Positions 19,378 to 30,643 of a stretch of DNA of 64,000 nt are shown piece by piece (the first letter of the stretch is position 1; each line of letters opens with the position of its first letter). This DNA comes from Bacteroidales bacterium (lineage in GTDB: Bacteria > Bacteroidota > Bacteroidia > Bacteroidales > UBA12077). The DNA lies in the NCBI GenBank assembly GCA_016342685.1, contig JAEINU010000012.1:1-64000 (forward strand), read 5' to 3'. A program made the translations under genes and the position numbers. The notes under the pieces are model-generated. The model did no database searches. It saw only the letters and a list, made by a program, of their open reading frames with translations, and had not been told where the DNA came from.

Positions 19378-21054
19378 ATGAGTAAATTCCTGTTAATTTT
19401 TGTTTTATTTTTTTCCAACTTAACACATATTAATTGTCAGGAGAATACTACATTAAAAAATATAGATAGAACACAAAGATTAGTTGATTCATTAAATCTT
19501 ATTTCAGAAAAATTAATAAAAAGTAATCCTCAAGAAAGTATTGAGTATATTATCAAATCTTTTAATCTTTCTAAAAAAATCAATTATAAAAAAGGTGAAC
19601 TTATAGCCCTTAATAATCTTGGGCGATCTTATTATGATTTAGGAGAATATGAAAAATCTCTTTCCAATTTGTATTCCGCACTGCAACTAGCTGAAAAACT
19701 TAATGATCTTAGTGTAGTTGGAAAAATAAACAATGATATTGGAATGTGCCATCGTTCAACAGGAAACTTTGTTGAAGCTTTGGAAAATCATGAAAATGCA
19801 CTAGAGATCTTTAAATCACAAAATCACAAATCAGGAATTGGCAGATCGCTTAACAATATTGGTATTTGTAAATTTTCAATGGGCGATAAAGATATTGAAA
19901 GCTATTTTACCCAAGCTCTTAAGCTTTATAATGAAGCTAATGATTTAGAAGGCATAGCAACATCTTTGAATAACCTAGCAATATATTATTCTTCAATTAA
20001 CAATTATACAAAAGCCGAAGAATATTTCTTTTCTTCGATAAATATTCTTGATCAGATAGGCAACGCCACGGCACTTCAAATGTGTTATAATAATTTGGGG
20101 AAGTTAAATATTTTAAAACGAGATTTTCAAAAAGCAAAAATGTATCTTGATACAAGTATGGCTATGAATAAAAAAATCGGAGCTAAAGAAAACCTTTTTA
20201 ATAATTATATTCTTTTTCAACAATTATACGAAGAAACGGATAATTACAAACAAGCCTTGTATTATTCGAAAGAATTATCAAAGTTAAAAGATACCTTATT
20301 TCAAGATAAAAGAACGGAACAGATTAATCGTTTAAATACAATTTATAATCTTGAAAATAAAGAAAAAGAATTAGATTTCTTGCAAATAGAACTCTCTTTA
20401 AAAAACAAACTTACTTATTTTCTAATTGCTATAATTGCTGGATTACTGATTATTGCATTATTGGTATTTGCTATTTTCAAATATCGATTAAAAATTGCAA
20501 AAGATAAACAGCTGTTGTTGAAACAAGAAAAAAAATTAACACAATTAAAAATTAATAATCAGGAAAAAGAGTTGGCAAAGTTATCTCAAGATAATATGAG
20601 TAATCAAAAAAGACTCGAAAACGAATTAGAACACATTAATAGAGAACTTACTACAACTGCAATGAAAATTATGCAAAATAATGAGATGCTTATTGAGTTA
20701 AAAGATTCTTTATTATCGGTTGATATAAAAAACAGAACATTTCAGAAAAAAATTGATACTATTATTAACAAGATCAACACTATTATTAATAACGATACCA
20801 GTTGGGAGCAATTTGTTTTACATTTTAATGATGTGCATCCTTCTTTTTTCAAAATTCTTAAAACTCAGTTCCCAAGTATTACCAGTAAAGAACTAAAACA
20901 TTGTGCTTTTGTGAAAATCAATCTCTCAGTTAAAGAGGTTGCAATTATGATGAATGTAACAATCGGAGCTGTTGATAAAGCTCGTAGCAGAATTAAAACA
21001 AAATTTAATTTAGAGAAGAATACTTCCCTAGAAGATTTTATTATACAGCTCTAA
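19378..21054 (+). CDS. Membrane-anchored TPR protein with C-terminal helix-turn-helix
   Basis: The 558-residue product has a signal peptide (about 1-20, ending HINCQ) and about six TPR units (25-300, for example SLSNLYSALQLAEKLND). A transmembrane helix (about 345-368), a coiled coil (about 370-430) and a C-terminal HTH of LuxR/sigma-70 region 4 style (about 499-545; TSKELKHCAFVKINLSVKEV, then GAVDKARSRIKTKF) follow. This architecture is common in Bacteroidota and is thought to link periplasmic sensing to DNA binding at the membrane. It precedes a set of T9SS-exported proteins and may control them; that is inference from position only. No terminator is visible between it and the next genes. 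Confidence 0.85.
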   Translation: MSKFLLIFVLFFSNLTHINCQENTTLKNIDRTQRLVDSLNLISEKLIKSNPQESIEYIIKSFNLSKKINYKKGELIALNNLGRSYYDLGEYEKSLSNLYSALQLAEKLNDLSVVGKINNDIGMCHRSTGNFVEALENHENALEIFKSQNHKSGIGRSLNNIGICKFSMGDKDIESYFTQALKLYNEANDLEGIATSLNNLAIYYSSINNYTKAEEYFFSSINILDQIGNATALQMCYNNLGKLNILKRDFQKAKMYLDTSMAMNKKIGAKENLFNNYILFQQLYEETDNYKQALYYSKELSKLKDTLFQDKRTEQINRLNTIYNLENKEKELDFLQIELSLKNKLTYFLIAIIAGLLIIALLVFAIFKYRLKIAKDKQLLLKQEKKLTQLKINNQEKELAKLSQDNMSNQKRLENELEHINRELTTTAMKIMQNNEMLIELKDSLLSVDIKNRTFQKKIDTIINKINTIINNDTSWEQFVLHFNDVHPSFFKILKTQFPSITSKELKHCAFVKINLSVKEVAIMMNVTIGAVDKARSRIKTKFNLEKNTSLEDFIIQL

Positions 21055-21203
21055 AAACTACCACCTTCTTCTTTGATTACTAACAACTTTTACAATTCTG
21101 TCCTGCATTTGTCTATAGATGTCTATTCTTTGTATTAAGAATTTTTTCTTTAAAAAAAATCATCGAATTATCATTATACTCAAATTATAAAATGATAGAG
21201 TGC

Positions 21204-21401
21204 ATGAAATTTTTAAGCGAGATTTTAATACTGTTTTTGTTTATCGGAGGATGTAATATGAGCGGCAAAGATGAAAATAAAATGATAAAATCAACAAAAA
21301 GAGACAGTATAATTATTAACAATAATTTCAATCTTTCTGATTCGTCTAAACTTGAGTTTTATACTACAAAAGATAAATTCATTTTTTTTGAAAACAAATA
21401 A
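21204..21401 (+). CDS. Small predicted lipoprotein
   Basis: A 65-residue product starts at the second in-frame ATG (MKFLSEILILFLFIGGCNMS). The first ATG at 21192 would add only MIEC before the basic start of the signal peptide. The lipobox LFIGGC predicts a lipid-anchored mature protein of about 48 residues, rich in Lys, Asn and Ser. It ends nine bases before the giant protease gene, so the two are probably co-transcribed. I do not recognise the family. A role in export or anchoring of the protease is conceivable but unsupported. Confidence 0.5.
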   Translation: MKFLSEILILFLFIGGCNMSGKDENKMIKSTKRDSIIINNNFNLSDSSKLEFYTTKDKFIFFENK

Positions 21402-21409
21402 ATAATCAT

Positions 21410-24400
21410 ATGATAAAAAAGGTACTATTAACAAGCATTTATTATTTTTTGGCACTGACAATGCTCTCAGGTCAAACAATAAATCTTAGAAATGGGGAAA
21501 TTAAAAACCCAGAATATTATAAAGCAAAAACTCCTTCTAAAAGGCAATTAAAATCTGATACAAATCCATTAAGTGGCTTTTATTGTATTATACAATTTAA
21601 TCATGCCTTAAATGAGAATGACCAAACTGAACTTCAGAAAAAGGGAATAGAACTTTTAAAATATATTCCTGATAATTCTTATACAGCAGTTATAACAAAT
21701 CAAGAAGCATTTAAATTTGAGCAGGTAAAATACATTTTAGATATTCCTGTTAATTTTAAATATGATCTTCGACTTGATGAAGAGTCAGATCTTTGGTTTA
21801 AAAAAGAACAAAACCACTTAGATATAAATCTAGTATTAGCACAAGGTACAAATTCGGAATTGGCTATAACTTATTTAAAAAAGAAGTTTGATATTGAAAT
21901 CTTATCAAAAATAACTTCCAATATTTTAACCCTAAGAATAGAAAACGAAGATTTATATACTATCGCTTCATTAAACTGGGTTGAATGGATTGAACCCGTT
22001 TTAACAGATTTTCAACTAAATAATTCAAGCTGCTCACAAAACCAGAGGATTAATTATATTACCAACAATACCGACGGCACTACAAATCTTTCTGGAGACG
22101 GCATTTGGGTTGGTGTTTGGGACGGTGGAGCTATAGGCTCTCATTTTGATATATCAGGAAGAGTTACAACAAATACCGATCAGAAAGAAAATACACATTC
22201 AACACATGTGGTTGGAACGATTGGAGGTCGTGGATTAATTGATCCCGAAGCCAAAGGAATGGCTACTAATGTAAATGTTTATGCATCTGATATTAATCAT
22301 GATATTTCGGGTATTGTGAATAACGTAAGGAGTGCATTAGATAATTACGATCTTTCTGTAAACAATAATTCCTGGGGTCCGGGTTTTGAAAGAGAATTCT
22401 GTTCAGATCCAGTACCATACACATCTGAAATGGTAATAATTGACCAATTATCCCTTGATTTTCCAACACTTACACAAGTATATGCTAATGGAAATCAACA
22501 AACAAAATGTCATTTAGGATTTGGTACAACAACATGGACAATGAAAAATGTAATTTTTGTTGGTGCTTCAAACGATAGTTCAGCAATGAGCAATTTCTCA
22601 AGTTTTGGTCCTATGTTCGATGGTCGCCTTACACCACATATTTGTGCCGATGGAGTAGATGTAATGTCAACTCAAGATAATAACAAATACGACTCAATGA
22701 ATGGAACTTCTATGGCTACTCCAGTAATAACCGGAGGAATTGCTTTACTCGATGAAAAATATAAAAATCAATATAATACTTTACCTACATCAGATCTAGT
22801 AAAAGCGATTGTATGTAATTCTGCAAATGATATAAATGAATTAGGTCCGGATTATAAATATGGTTTTGGTGTTGCTAACTTTAAAAAAGCGATAAATACA
22901 ATTGAACAAGAGCAATTTTTCCAATCTGAATTATCAACAACAAACAAAACTAAAGAACATCAAATAACAGTACCCGAGAATTGCTCTCAACTTAAAGTTA
23001 CTATTTGTTGGAATGATTTACCTGGAACACCTATGTCTGGAAAAGTTCTCGTTAACGATTTGGATATTCTCTTAAAAAAAGATTCGCAAGAATGGAAACC
23101 ATGGATTCTTGATCCTACCAAACCCATAAATACTGCAACAAGAGGAAATGATCATATTAATAATATTGAACAAATTACCATCAATAATCCTGAAAAAGGT
23201 AATTATATTATTGATGTTAATGCATTTAATATTGTTAGCACACAAGCTTACAGCATTTCTTATGATTTTATCATTTCTGATATTGAAATAACTTTTCCTC
23301 GTGGTGGAGAAAAATTAGTTACAGGAAATAGCTATGTTTTTCAGTGGGATAATGGGAATTCTACCAGCACATATAATGTTAATATTAGCTATGATGGTAT
23401 AAATTGGGAAAGCCTAGCAACAAATCTTAAAGCTAATCATAATTATTTAACATTTACCATACCCAATACCGTAAGTAATAATGCAAAATTACAAGTTAGC
23501 AATGGAAGTAAAACAGCTGAAAGCTCAATATTTTATATCTCACCAAACTTAGAAATTGAAAAATTAACACAAGGATTTAAAACGGTAAGCTTAGAATGGA
23601 AAGCAATAGAAGGAATCAGTAAATATAACATATACGAAATTAAAGAAACAGGGTTAGTTAAGGCAGGAGAAAGTAACTCAACAGAGTTTACAATCAACAA
23701 TTTGGAAACCGGTAGTAAATACTGGTATTCCATTTCTCCTGTATTCGATAATGGAAAAGAAGGAGCTAGAAATAAAGCTATTGAAATATTTTCTATCCCC
23801 GAATACGATATAGCAGTTAAAGAAATCATTAATCCTTGGCCGGGATCACATCTAGAATCTTCTGAACAATTAGTATTAAGAATTAAAAATGTTGGAGCCA
23901 ACACAATACCCGAAAACACTCTTTTAAAAGTGGGTTATTCTTTAAATAATGGAACTATTAAATCATTGGAACTAACAACAGATGAAATTCTAGAAAAGGG
24001 AAAAACAATAGATATAATAGGTGGCGAAAAACTATTTATGGAAACCCCTGGTTACTACACAATTAAAGCATGGGTAAAATATTCCGAGGATATAACAAAT
24101 AATGGAAACGATACTATTTACAGAAATGTTTCAAAAGATAAAGTAATTGAAAATTTCCCATACCAATATGGTTTTGAAGGTCAATTAGATCTAGTTCAAC
24201 TTATTAATACTGTTTTTGATCCTGTTAATTTATGTGACGGATGGCTTAATGATAGAAAAGATGATGATTTTGATTGGTGGCCAGTAAGAGGACCTGCTTA
24301 TAGAAAAGATAATGGTCCAAGAGAAGGTTACAAAGGGGGAAAATATCTTTATACAGAAGCTTCGCTTTTACCAAGTTTGCCAGCAACAGCAAATTTAATT

Positions 24401-26707
24401 AGTCCTTCGTTTGATCTTATGCGAACAAGCAAACCTCAACTTAAATTCTATTATCATATATGGGGCGAGCAAAACGATATGGGCTCTTTACACATAGACG
24501 TATACAAACAAAATAGCGATACATGGGAAAGCGATGTAATAAGTCCATTAACTCAGTATGGAGTAAACGAATGGAAATGTTGCATGGTCGATTTATCAAA
24601 GTATAAATATGAAGGTGTTATTCGAATTCGATTCAGAATGGAATCTTCAGAAAGTATTCACAATTCTATAGCTATTGACGAATTTGAGATCAGCGAAGCA
24701 AAGCAACACGACTTTGAAGTATTATCAGTAAAGCCTGTTTCTGCCAAAAAACTATTTACAAATAACGAAGCTGTATCCATTGAAATATTGAATATGGGTC
24801 AGAATACTTATGAAGTTGGAACTGAAATTCCGGTAAGCTATAATATTGATGGAGTAGAAAATCAGGAAAATATAATTACAGAAACGATTATTTCTCCATT
24901 AGATACTATCAAATATGAATTTAATAAAGCAATCGATCTTTCAAATTTAACGAAACGATATAATCTTGATGCTTGGAGTAATTATTCAAACGATCAATAT
25001 AAGTTAAATGATAGTATTAGAGATAACTATGTTCAAACTTATGTTGAAACAAAATCAAATTGTATTGCTAATAATTATTTTATAGGAATAGGCTACTTTC
25101 AGCTAAGCGGAATATCAGAAAATCTCTCAGTAGAAAACACAACAATTTGTGAAAACACAAATACCCAAGGATATAGTTTTTATAACGATCATGTTATAAG
25201 AATGTATGCTGGTAAAAAATATGGTTTTTCGTTAAGATGTCTAACTCCTCCACCTGCAATGGAAACTGAATCGACAGGTGTTTATTATAAAATGTGGATT
25301 GATTTTAACCAAGATGGACATTTTGGAGCTGAAGAATCTGTTTATCAAAACAATTGGCAAGATTATATATTACTTTCAGATTCTATACCTATTCCTTCTG
25401 ATTTAACATTTACAGGAAAAACAAGATTAAGAATCCAAGCTGCAGTATACAAAGAAGATATTAATGAAACAGGAGATACCGAAGAATTTATACTAGGAGA
25501 AACTGAGGATTACATTGTTGATTTACGCAAATATCCAGAGTTTGATGTTGAAATGAAGCATTTTATTACTATGCCTGCTTCAGGATTAGATTTACCTTCT
25601 GATCAAAAAGTATCATTTATAATTAACAACAAAGGAATAAACAATATTAGCACAGAAAAACAACTGCATTTTGCTTATTGTGTAAATAATTCCGAAGCTA
25701 TTGAACAATCTTTTAATTTAACCAAGGAGCTTACTCCTGAAAGCACAATACAGCTTACTTTTGACCAAACAGTTGACCTTTCAAAACTAGGAAAATATAA
25801 TATCAAACTTTGGTTAACCAATGGTGATGAAAATGAAATAAACGACACCCTATATTACCGTGTTCAATGTTTGGGACTTACTAATGCCGAGAATTATTTC
25901 GAAGATTTTGAAAATGGAACAGGAAACTGGTTTGATGCTTCAGAAAGTAATGTCCCTGTTTGGCAACATTGCACTCCTGCCAAATCTCAATTAAATACTG
26001 CTGGTAGCGGCGAAAAATGTTGGGTAACACTTAAAGATCAAAATTATCCTAATAACGGAAAGTTAGTTCTTCAATCTCCTGTTTTTGATTTTACAAATGT
26101 CAAAAACCCGAAAATTTCTTTTGCATTGTATCTCGATACTGAAAACGAATGGGATGGAATGATACTGGAAGTAAAAAAACCAAACAGAAATTGGGAGAAA
26201 ATTGGAGCATCAGAAGATGGATTCTACAATTGTGAGAAAACCGAAAACCCTGATTGGAACTTTAGAACCCCTTGGTGGAGTGGATATACAGGAGCTTGGA
26301 TAAATAAGACAGTTACTTTACCTGAACTTGCCGAATTATCAAGTGTTTCATTCCGATTTAGATTTAATTCGGATCAATACGAAAATGACGAAGGAGCTGG
26401 AATAGATGCCTTCAAAATTGAATCAACATCGACAACCGATGTAAATGATATAACTACAAATAAAGATATAACTGTCTATCCAAATCCTTCTAATGGTCAA
26501 TTTAAAATAGTATTAAATAATGCTGTTCAATCAAATACCGTAATTGAAATAGAATCTATGGAGGGTAAATCAATTTATAATACATCCATAAATGCACAAA
26601 CAGATAATATTAATATCGACGTTTCTCAAGTGCCTGAAGGTATATATATTATAAGAATTCAAAATAATATAGATCTAATTCAATCGAAAATATTAATTAC
26701 AAAATAA
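21410..26707 (+). CDS. Giant subtilisin-like (S8) protease exported by T9SS
   Basis: The 1765-residue product has a signal peptide (about 1-21, ending MLSGQT), a propeptide-like region (about 40-210) and an S8 catalytic domain (about 225-490). The triad is Asp238 (GVWDGG), His263 (HSTHVVGT) and Ser434 (GTSMATP). A subtilase-associated beta-sandwich (about 520-620), Ig/FnIII-like modules (620-790), a jelly-roll of the choice-of-anchor J type (about 915-1105), a GEVED domain (about 1220-1375, MWIDFNQDGHFGAEESVY), another jelly-roll (about 1490-1670) and a T9SS type A sorting domain (from VYPNPSNGQF, about 1685) follow. It should be a secreted or cell-surface endopeptidase. A perfect hairpin terminator follows directly. 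Confidence 0.9.
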   Translation: MIKKVLLTSIYYFLALTMLSGQTINLRNGEIKNPEYYKAKTPSKRQLKSDTNPLSGFYCIIQFNHALNENDQTELQKKGIELLKYIPDNSYTAVITNQEAFKFEQVKYILDIPVNFKYDLRLDEESDLWFKKEQNHLDINLVLAQGTNSELAITYLKKKFDIEILSKITSNILTLRIENEDLYTIASLNWVEWIEPVLTDFQLNNSSCSQNQRINYITNNTDGTTNLSGDGIWVGVWDGGAIGSHFDISGRVTTNTDQKENTHSTHVVGTIGGRGLIDPEAKGMATNVNVYASDINHDISGIVNNVRSALDNYDLSVNNNSWGPGFEREFCSDPVPYTSEMVIIDQLSLDFPTLTQVYANGNQQTKCHLGFGTTTWTMKNVIFVGASNDSSAMSNFSSFGPMFDGRLTPHICADGVDVMSTQDNNKYDSMNGTSMATPVITGGIALLDEKYKNQYNTLPTSDLVKAIVCNSANDINELGPDYKYGFGVANFKKAINTIEQEQFFQSELSTTNKTKEHQITVPENCSQLKVTICWNDLPGTPMSGKVLVNDLDILLKKDSQEWKPWILDPTKPINTATRGNDHINNIEQITINNPEKGNYIIDVNAFNIVSTQAYSISYDFIISDIEITFPRGGEKLVTGNSYVFQWDNGNSTSTYNVNISYDGINWESLATNLKANHNYLTFTIPNTVSNNAKLQVSNGSKTAESSIFYISPNLEIEKLTQGFKTVSLEWKAIEGISKYNIYEIKETGLVKAGESNSTEFTINNLETGSKYWYSISPVFDNGKEGARNKAIEIFSIPEYDIAVKEIINPWPGSHLESSEQLVLRIKNVGANTIPENTLLKVGYSLNNGTIKSLELTTDEILEKGKTIDIIGGEKLFMETPGYYTIKAWVKYSEDITNNGNDTIYRNVSKDKVIENFPYQYGFEGQLDLVQLINTVFDPVNLCDGWLNDRKDDDFDWWPVRGPAYRKDNGPREGYKGGKYLYTEASLLPSLPATANLISPSFDLMRTSKPQLKFYYHIWGEQNDMGSLHIDVYKQNSDTWESDVISPLTQYGVNEWKCCMVDLSKYKYEGVIRIRFRMESSESIHNSIAIDEFEISEAKQHDFEVLSVKPVSAKKLFTNNEAVSIEILNMGQNTYEVGTEIPVSYNIDGVENQENIITETIISPLDTIKYEFNKAIDLSNLTKRYNLDAWSNYSNDQYKLNDSIRDNYVQTYVETKSNCIANNYFIGIGYFQLSGISENLSVENTTICENTNTQGYSFYNDHVIRMYAGKKYGFSLRCLTPPPAMETESTGVYYKMWIDFNQDGHFGAEESVYQNNWQDYILLSDSIPIPSDLTFTGKTRLRIQAAVYKEDINETGDTEEFILGETEDYIVDLRKYPEFDVEMKHFITMPASGLDLPSDQKVSFIINNKGINNISTEKQLHFAYCVNNSEAIEQSFNLTKELTPESTIQLTFDQTVDLSKLGKYNIKLWLTNGDENEINDTLYYRVQCLGLTNAENYFEDFENGTGNWFDASESNVPVWQHCTPAKSQLNTAGSGEKCWVTLKDQNYPNNGKLVLQSPVFDFTNVKNPKISFALYLDTENEWDGMILEVKKPNRNWEKIGASEDGFYNCEKTENPDWNFRTPWWSGYTGAWINKTVTLPELAELSSVSFRFRFNSDQYENDEGAGIDAFKIESTSTTDVNDITTNKDITVYPNPSNGQFKIVLNNAVQSNTVIEIESMEGKSIYNTSINAQTDNINIDVSQVPEGIYIIRIQNNIDLIQSKILITK

Positions 26708-26709
26708 TA

Positions 26710-26744
26710 TGATTATGGGCTATGCCCATAATCATTATTTTATT
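26710..26744 (+). terminator. Terminator after the subtilisin-like protease
   Basis: A perfect 11-base stem, TGATTATGGGC / GCCCATAATCA (26710-26720 and 26724-26734) with a 3-base loop, is followed by TTATTTTATT. Confidence 0.85.
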
Positions 26745-26764
26745 AACCAACAATATTACTTAAT

Positions 26765-29700
26765 ATGAAAAACAAGTACCAATCTTTAAAAAGAACATTC
26801 CTAATTTTTATAAGTTTGTTTTTGTTCTATTCAAGTTATTCTCAGCAATCATGCGAATTACCACAACAAGTAACTTTTGAAGGATTTTACGGAGTTAATC
26901 TTCCAGAATTAAATTCGGGATGGATTGAAGCAAGAGGATTACCTACATCAGTAACTATAAGTGAATCGGGATGGTATGCTAGTGGAGTATTATATTCTTC
27001 AATGGACGCTTCTGTTTCTCTAGTGGGAACGAATAATCATAACTGGATCATCAGCCCTGTTTTTACAGCAAAAGCAAATACCGTTCTAAAATTTAAAGCC
27101 GGTATTTCCCTTTTACATAAAGAACCTATGTTTTCATCGTTGGGTGGCGATGATAAATTTGCAATCATGGTTTCTGGTGAACAAGATGGCAGTTTCGAAT
27201 CTCTTATGGAATTTACCATAAGGTCAGAAAACCAACTTACACTTGATTTGAAAGAATACGAAGTTGACCTTAGCCAGTTCGATGGAAAAAATATAAAAAT
27301 TGGATTCTATGCTACCGATGGAAATCTTCAGGATGGAATGTGTGCAGTACATCTTGATGACATTGTTTTAGAAAACAAAGAAGAAATAGATCCTTTAATT
27401 GTAAGTATTGTAAATCCCGAAAAAAAATCTGTAGCCGGCAATACTAAAAGCTTTGATGTTATTATAAAAAATAATGGTTCGAAAGCTATTTCAAATATTC
27501 CTGTAAGAGGAAATATCAGGGGAACAATAAATGATAACTTCTTTGCCACTTATAATAAAACACTTGAACCTGGACAAACAGATATATTAAGTTTAGGATC
27601 TTTTAATTATACAGAAGCTGGCGATTATAAAATTCAGGCTATTGTCGATTACGAGCAAGATCAAGTAAATTATAATAACGAAATACAATCGGAATTGAAT
27701 TTTACAGGTTTACAGGAAAATCCATTACCTGTTCTTAACTTCTCAGATATTCTTATTCAAATTTCTAAGGATGGTTGGGAAGAAGCCCGTGGAGAAAAAG
27801 AATTCTTTATTTACCCTTTCGATTCTGATTGGAGTATTTCAGATCACAATTATGAAGTATGTGCCAAGGTTTATTTTACAGAAATTTACACACACGACTG
27901 GCTCATATCCCCTAATATTCATGTAACAGAAAATACAAAAATTGCTTTCGATTTTGCCCTTAAATATATGGACGATGTTACAAGTATGGGGTCTGATGAT
28001 CATGTATCTGTTTTGGTTTCAGAAGATGATATGAAAACTTGGACTGAGATAGGTAAAATTGATAAAAATTCGAATATTGGTGAAGAGTGGAAAAACTTCT
28101 CTTTTGATCTTAAAGATTATAAAGACAAAAATATAGTTGTTGCAGTTTTTGCAACAACAGATGAAGCAAACGATCCTGAATATTATAATGCTTTTATCGA
28201 TAATATCGAAATAAGAGAATTCAGAGAAAATGATATAGCCATTAATAAAATTGTCACACCTGGAGTATTGCCAGAATATGGAAACGATCATATTATATCT
28301 GCAGAGATAGAGAATCTAGGCTTAAATGCTGCAAGTAATTTCAAATTAAAATATAGTATTGATGATAAGGTGTTCTCGATGGAAACATATACTAAGACTT
28401 TAAACCCCGGCGAAAAAACAATATATAGTTTTGCTCTTCATGCTGATTTAACTGAATGTACTGACAAAACACTAAAAGTTGAACTTGTTTTTCCTGATGA
28501 TAATAATGCTGAAAACAATAGTATTTCAAAATCTTTAAAAACCAACTTTATTGATTTATCAAAAGGTTCTTATACAAACGGTTTTGAAGAAAATGAAGAT
28601 ATTTCTGCATGGACCATTCTAAACGCCAATAAGGACGAAAAAGAATGGAAAATAAATGAAGAATCCAGAGGTGTTTATATGGGAGAACGTGCTTTTTCAT
28701 ATTTTTCTCAAGGTAGCATTCAATCTTCCGACGACTGGCTTATTTCTCCTGCTGTAAAAATGTTCCCAGGAACCTATCGAATTAGTTTTTACTATGCAAA
28801 TTATGCTGGGTCTTTGCCAGAAAAATTGCGAATAATGTTAGGTAGTAAACCTGAAAAAGAATACTTCCTAACTGAGATAATTGATATGGGAGAAATTTCA
28901 AATAACGAATTTTATCAAACCGAACCAGAAATTACAATTCTTGAAGAAGGCTATTATTATATCGCATGGCATAATTACGGTGATCCTAGTCAGATGGGAA
29001 TGAGTATAGATAACGTAGAAATTGAAAGAGTTTCAACAGTTGATTTAAAAGCAAATTCTGTTGTTGTTCCTCGAAATAAAATGGCTGGCAGTGAACAATT
29101 AGCAAATATCAACGATTTTGTTTTTACGATCGAAAATTCAGGTCAATCTGCAATAACTGATTTTAAAGCTTATGTCAGTATCAACAATGGCGAAGCTATC
29201 GAAAAAGACTTTACTCAAGCCATAAGTGCTGGTAGTACCTACCGCGGTGTTCTTACTACAGATTTAGATCTTGATCCATATTCAGTTTATGATATTAAAT
29301 TCTGGGTAAATACTTTGGATGATGGAAATCAATATAATGATACCATTTTTCGTGAAGATCTATATTTGGCCGCATTTAAAACCAGTTTCGAAACAGAAGA
29401 TTTAACAGGAAACTGGATTGCTCAAAGTATCAAAGGATCTGAACAAACATTTGAACTTATAAATAGTAACTATAAGGCACATATTGGAGACTATTCATAT
29501 AAGTTAAAAACGGACGATTATAATCAATCTGAAAATGATGATTGGTTAATTAGCGAAGGTTTCTATTTAGAAAAAGATAAATGCTATGAACTAGTATATT
29601 GGTATAATTCTCAATTTACAGAAGATAGCGTTGTTGTTGCTTTAGCTTCCTTGCAAAATGCCGAAAGCATGACTACTATTCTACATGATTATGGAGTTTT

Positions 29701-30583
29701 AGGAAATAAAAAAGGAGATAAGTATTATAAAGAATCATTACATATCGCAGTTTCAGAAACCGGAGATTATTATATTGGTTGGCATGTGTTCGGTGATATG
29801 GAAACAATGACTCGATATAAATTCTTTATTGATGATGTTTCTTTAACTGAAGTTAGTAATTATGAACCTGTGGTTGATTTTACATATAATGTGCTTGATA
29901 AAGAAGTTTCATTTGTTTCTAGTCTCGAAAGAACAGAAAATGTAATTTGGAATTTTGGAGATAATTCAAATTCAAATGATCCCAAGCCATTTCATAAATA
30001 TGACGATAATGGTGAATACGAGGTTATACTAAATGCAATAAATGGATGTGCAAATACCGAAGTAAAGAAAACAATCCAGATCGATTGCCCATTAAACACA
30101 GAATTTAGTTATTCCATTAATAATAATGAAGTTGTATTTAGCTCCAATATAACTGCTGGCGATCTTGCAATATGGGATTTTGGTGATGGTGAATATTCTT
30201 TCGAAGAAAACCCTACTCATACATATTCTTCTAATGGAGATTACAACGTAACCTTAAAAGTAATTGGTAAATGTGGAGCCGATTCACAAAGTAAAGAGGT
30301 TAATTACAATCCAACAACAGGCATAAATGATGATAATCAAAAAATAGATCTTTCTGTTTATCCATCTCCTGTATCAACAACACTTTATGTTGATGGTATT
30401 GAAAATATCAATTTAAAACAAATAAACATCTACAATTCTGTGGGCTTTAAAGTTCAAGGATTAACAAATACAAGCAATTTTAACAATTCAATCAATTTAA
30501 GCAAGCTGAATAGTGGAGTTTATTTTATTGAATTTGTTTTAAACGATAATACACAAATTGTTAAGAAAATAATTAAAAAATAA
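26765..30583 (+). CDS. T9SS-exported multi-domain adhesin-like protein (jelly-rolls and PKD)
   Basis: The 1272-residue product starts with a signal peptide (about 1-27, SLFLFYSSYSQQ). It has four jelly-roll modules of the choice-of-anchor J type, recognised by WLISP-like signatures near residues 92 (HNWIISP), 377 (HDWLISP), 656 (DDWLISP) and 925 (DDWLISE), joined by CARDB-like spacers. Two PKD domains (about 1035-1110 and 1115-1185; IWNFGDN and IWDFGDGEYS) and a T9SS type A sorting domain (about 1200-1272) end it. No catalytic motif is visible. The modules suggest binding to carbohydrate or to other surface proteins. It is bracketed by its own terminators, so it is probably transcribed singly or by partial read-through from the protease. 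Confidence 0.82.
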   Translation: MKNKYQSLKRTFLIFISLFLFYSSYSQQSCELPQQVTFEGFYGVNLPELNSGWIEARGLPTSVTISESGWYASGVLYSSMDASVSLVGTNNHNWIISPVFTAKANTVLKFKAGISLLHKEPMFSSLGGDDKFAIMVSGEQDGSFESLMEFTIRSENQLTLDLKEYEVDLSQFDGKNIKIGFYATDGNLQDGMCAVHLDDIVLENKEEIDPLIVSIVNPEKKSVAGNTKSFDVIIKNNGSKAISNIPVRGNIRGTINDNFFATYNKTLEPGQTDILSLGSFNYTEAGDYKIQAIVDYEQDQVNYNNEIQSELNFTGLQENPLPVLNFSDILIQISKDGWEEARGEKEFFIYPFDSDWSISDHNYEVCAKVYFTEIYTHDWLISPNIHVTENTKIAFDFALKYMDDVTSMGSDDHVSVLVSEDDMKTWTEIGKIDKNSNIGEEWKNFSFDLKDYKDKNIVVAVFATTDEANDPEYYNAFIDNIEIREFRENDIAINKIVTPGVLPEYGNDHIISAEIENLGLNAASNFKLKYSIDDKVFSMETYTKTLNPGEKTIYSFALHADLTECTDKTLKVELVFPDDNNAENNSISKSLKTNFIDLSKGSYTNGFEENEDISAWTILNANKDEKEWKINEESRGVYMGERAFSYFSQGSIQSSDDWLISPAVKMFPGTYRISFYYANYAGSLPEKLRIMLGSKPEKEYFLTEIIDMGEISNNEFYQTEPEITILEEGYYYIAWHNYGDPSQMGMSIDNVEIERVSTVDLKANSVVVPRNKMAGSEQLANINDFVFTIENSGQSAITDFKAYVSINNGEAIEKDFTQAISAGSTYRGVLTTDLDLDPYSVYDIKFWVNTLDDGNQYNDTIFREDLYLAAFKTSFETEDLTGNWIAQSIKGSEQTFELINSNYKAHIGDYSYKLKTDDYNQSENDDWLISEGFYLEKDKCYELVYWYNSQFTEDSVVVALASLQNAESMTTILHDYGVLGNKKGDKYYKESLHIAVSETGDYYIGWHVFGDMETMTRYKFFIDDVSLTEVSNYEPVVDFTYNVLDKEVSFVSSLERTENVIWNFGDNSNSNDPKPFHKYDDNGEYEVILNAINGCANTEVKKTIQIDCPLNTEFSYSINNNEVVFSSNITAGDLAIWDFGDGEYSFEENPTHTYSSNGDYNVTLKVIGKCGADSQSKEVNYNPTTGINDDNQKIDLSVYPSPVSTTLYVDGIENINLKQINIYNSVGFKVQGLTNTSNFNNSINLSKLNSGVYFIEFVLNDNTQIVKKIIKK

Positions 30584-30589
30584 ATAAAT

Positions 30590-30618
30590 AAGAAGGAGGA
30601 ACTACCTCCTTCTTTTAT
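30590..30618 (+). terminator. Terminator after the PKD/jelly-roll protein
   Basis: The stem AAGAAGGAGG / CCTCCTTCTT (30590-30599 and 30605-30614) with a 5-base loop is followed by TTATTCTTT. Confidence 0.85.
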
Positions 30619-30643
30619 TCTTTAACCTAAATCATTTAAAATT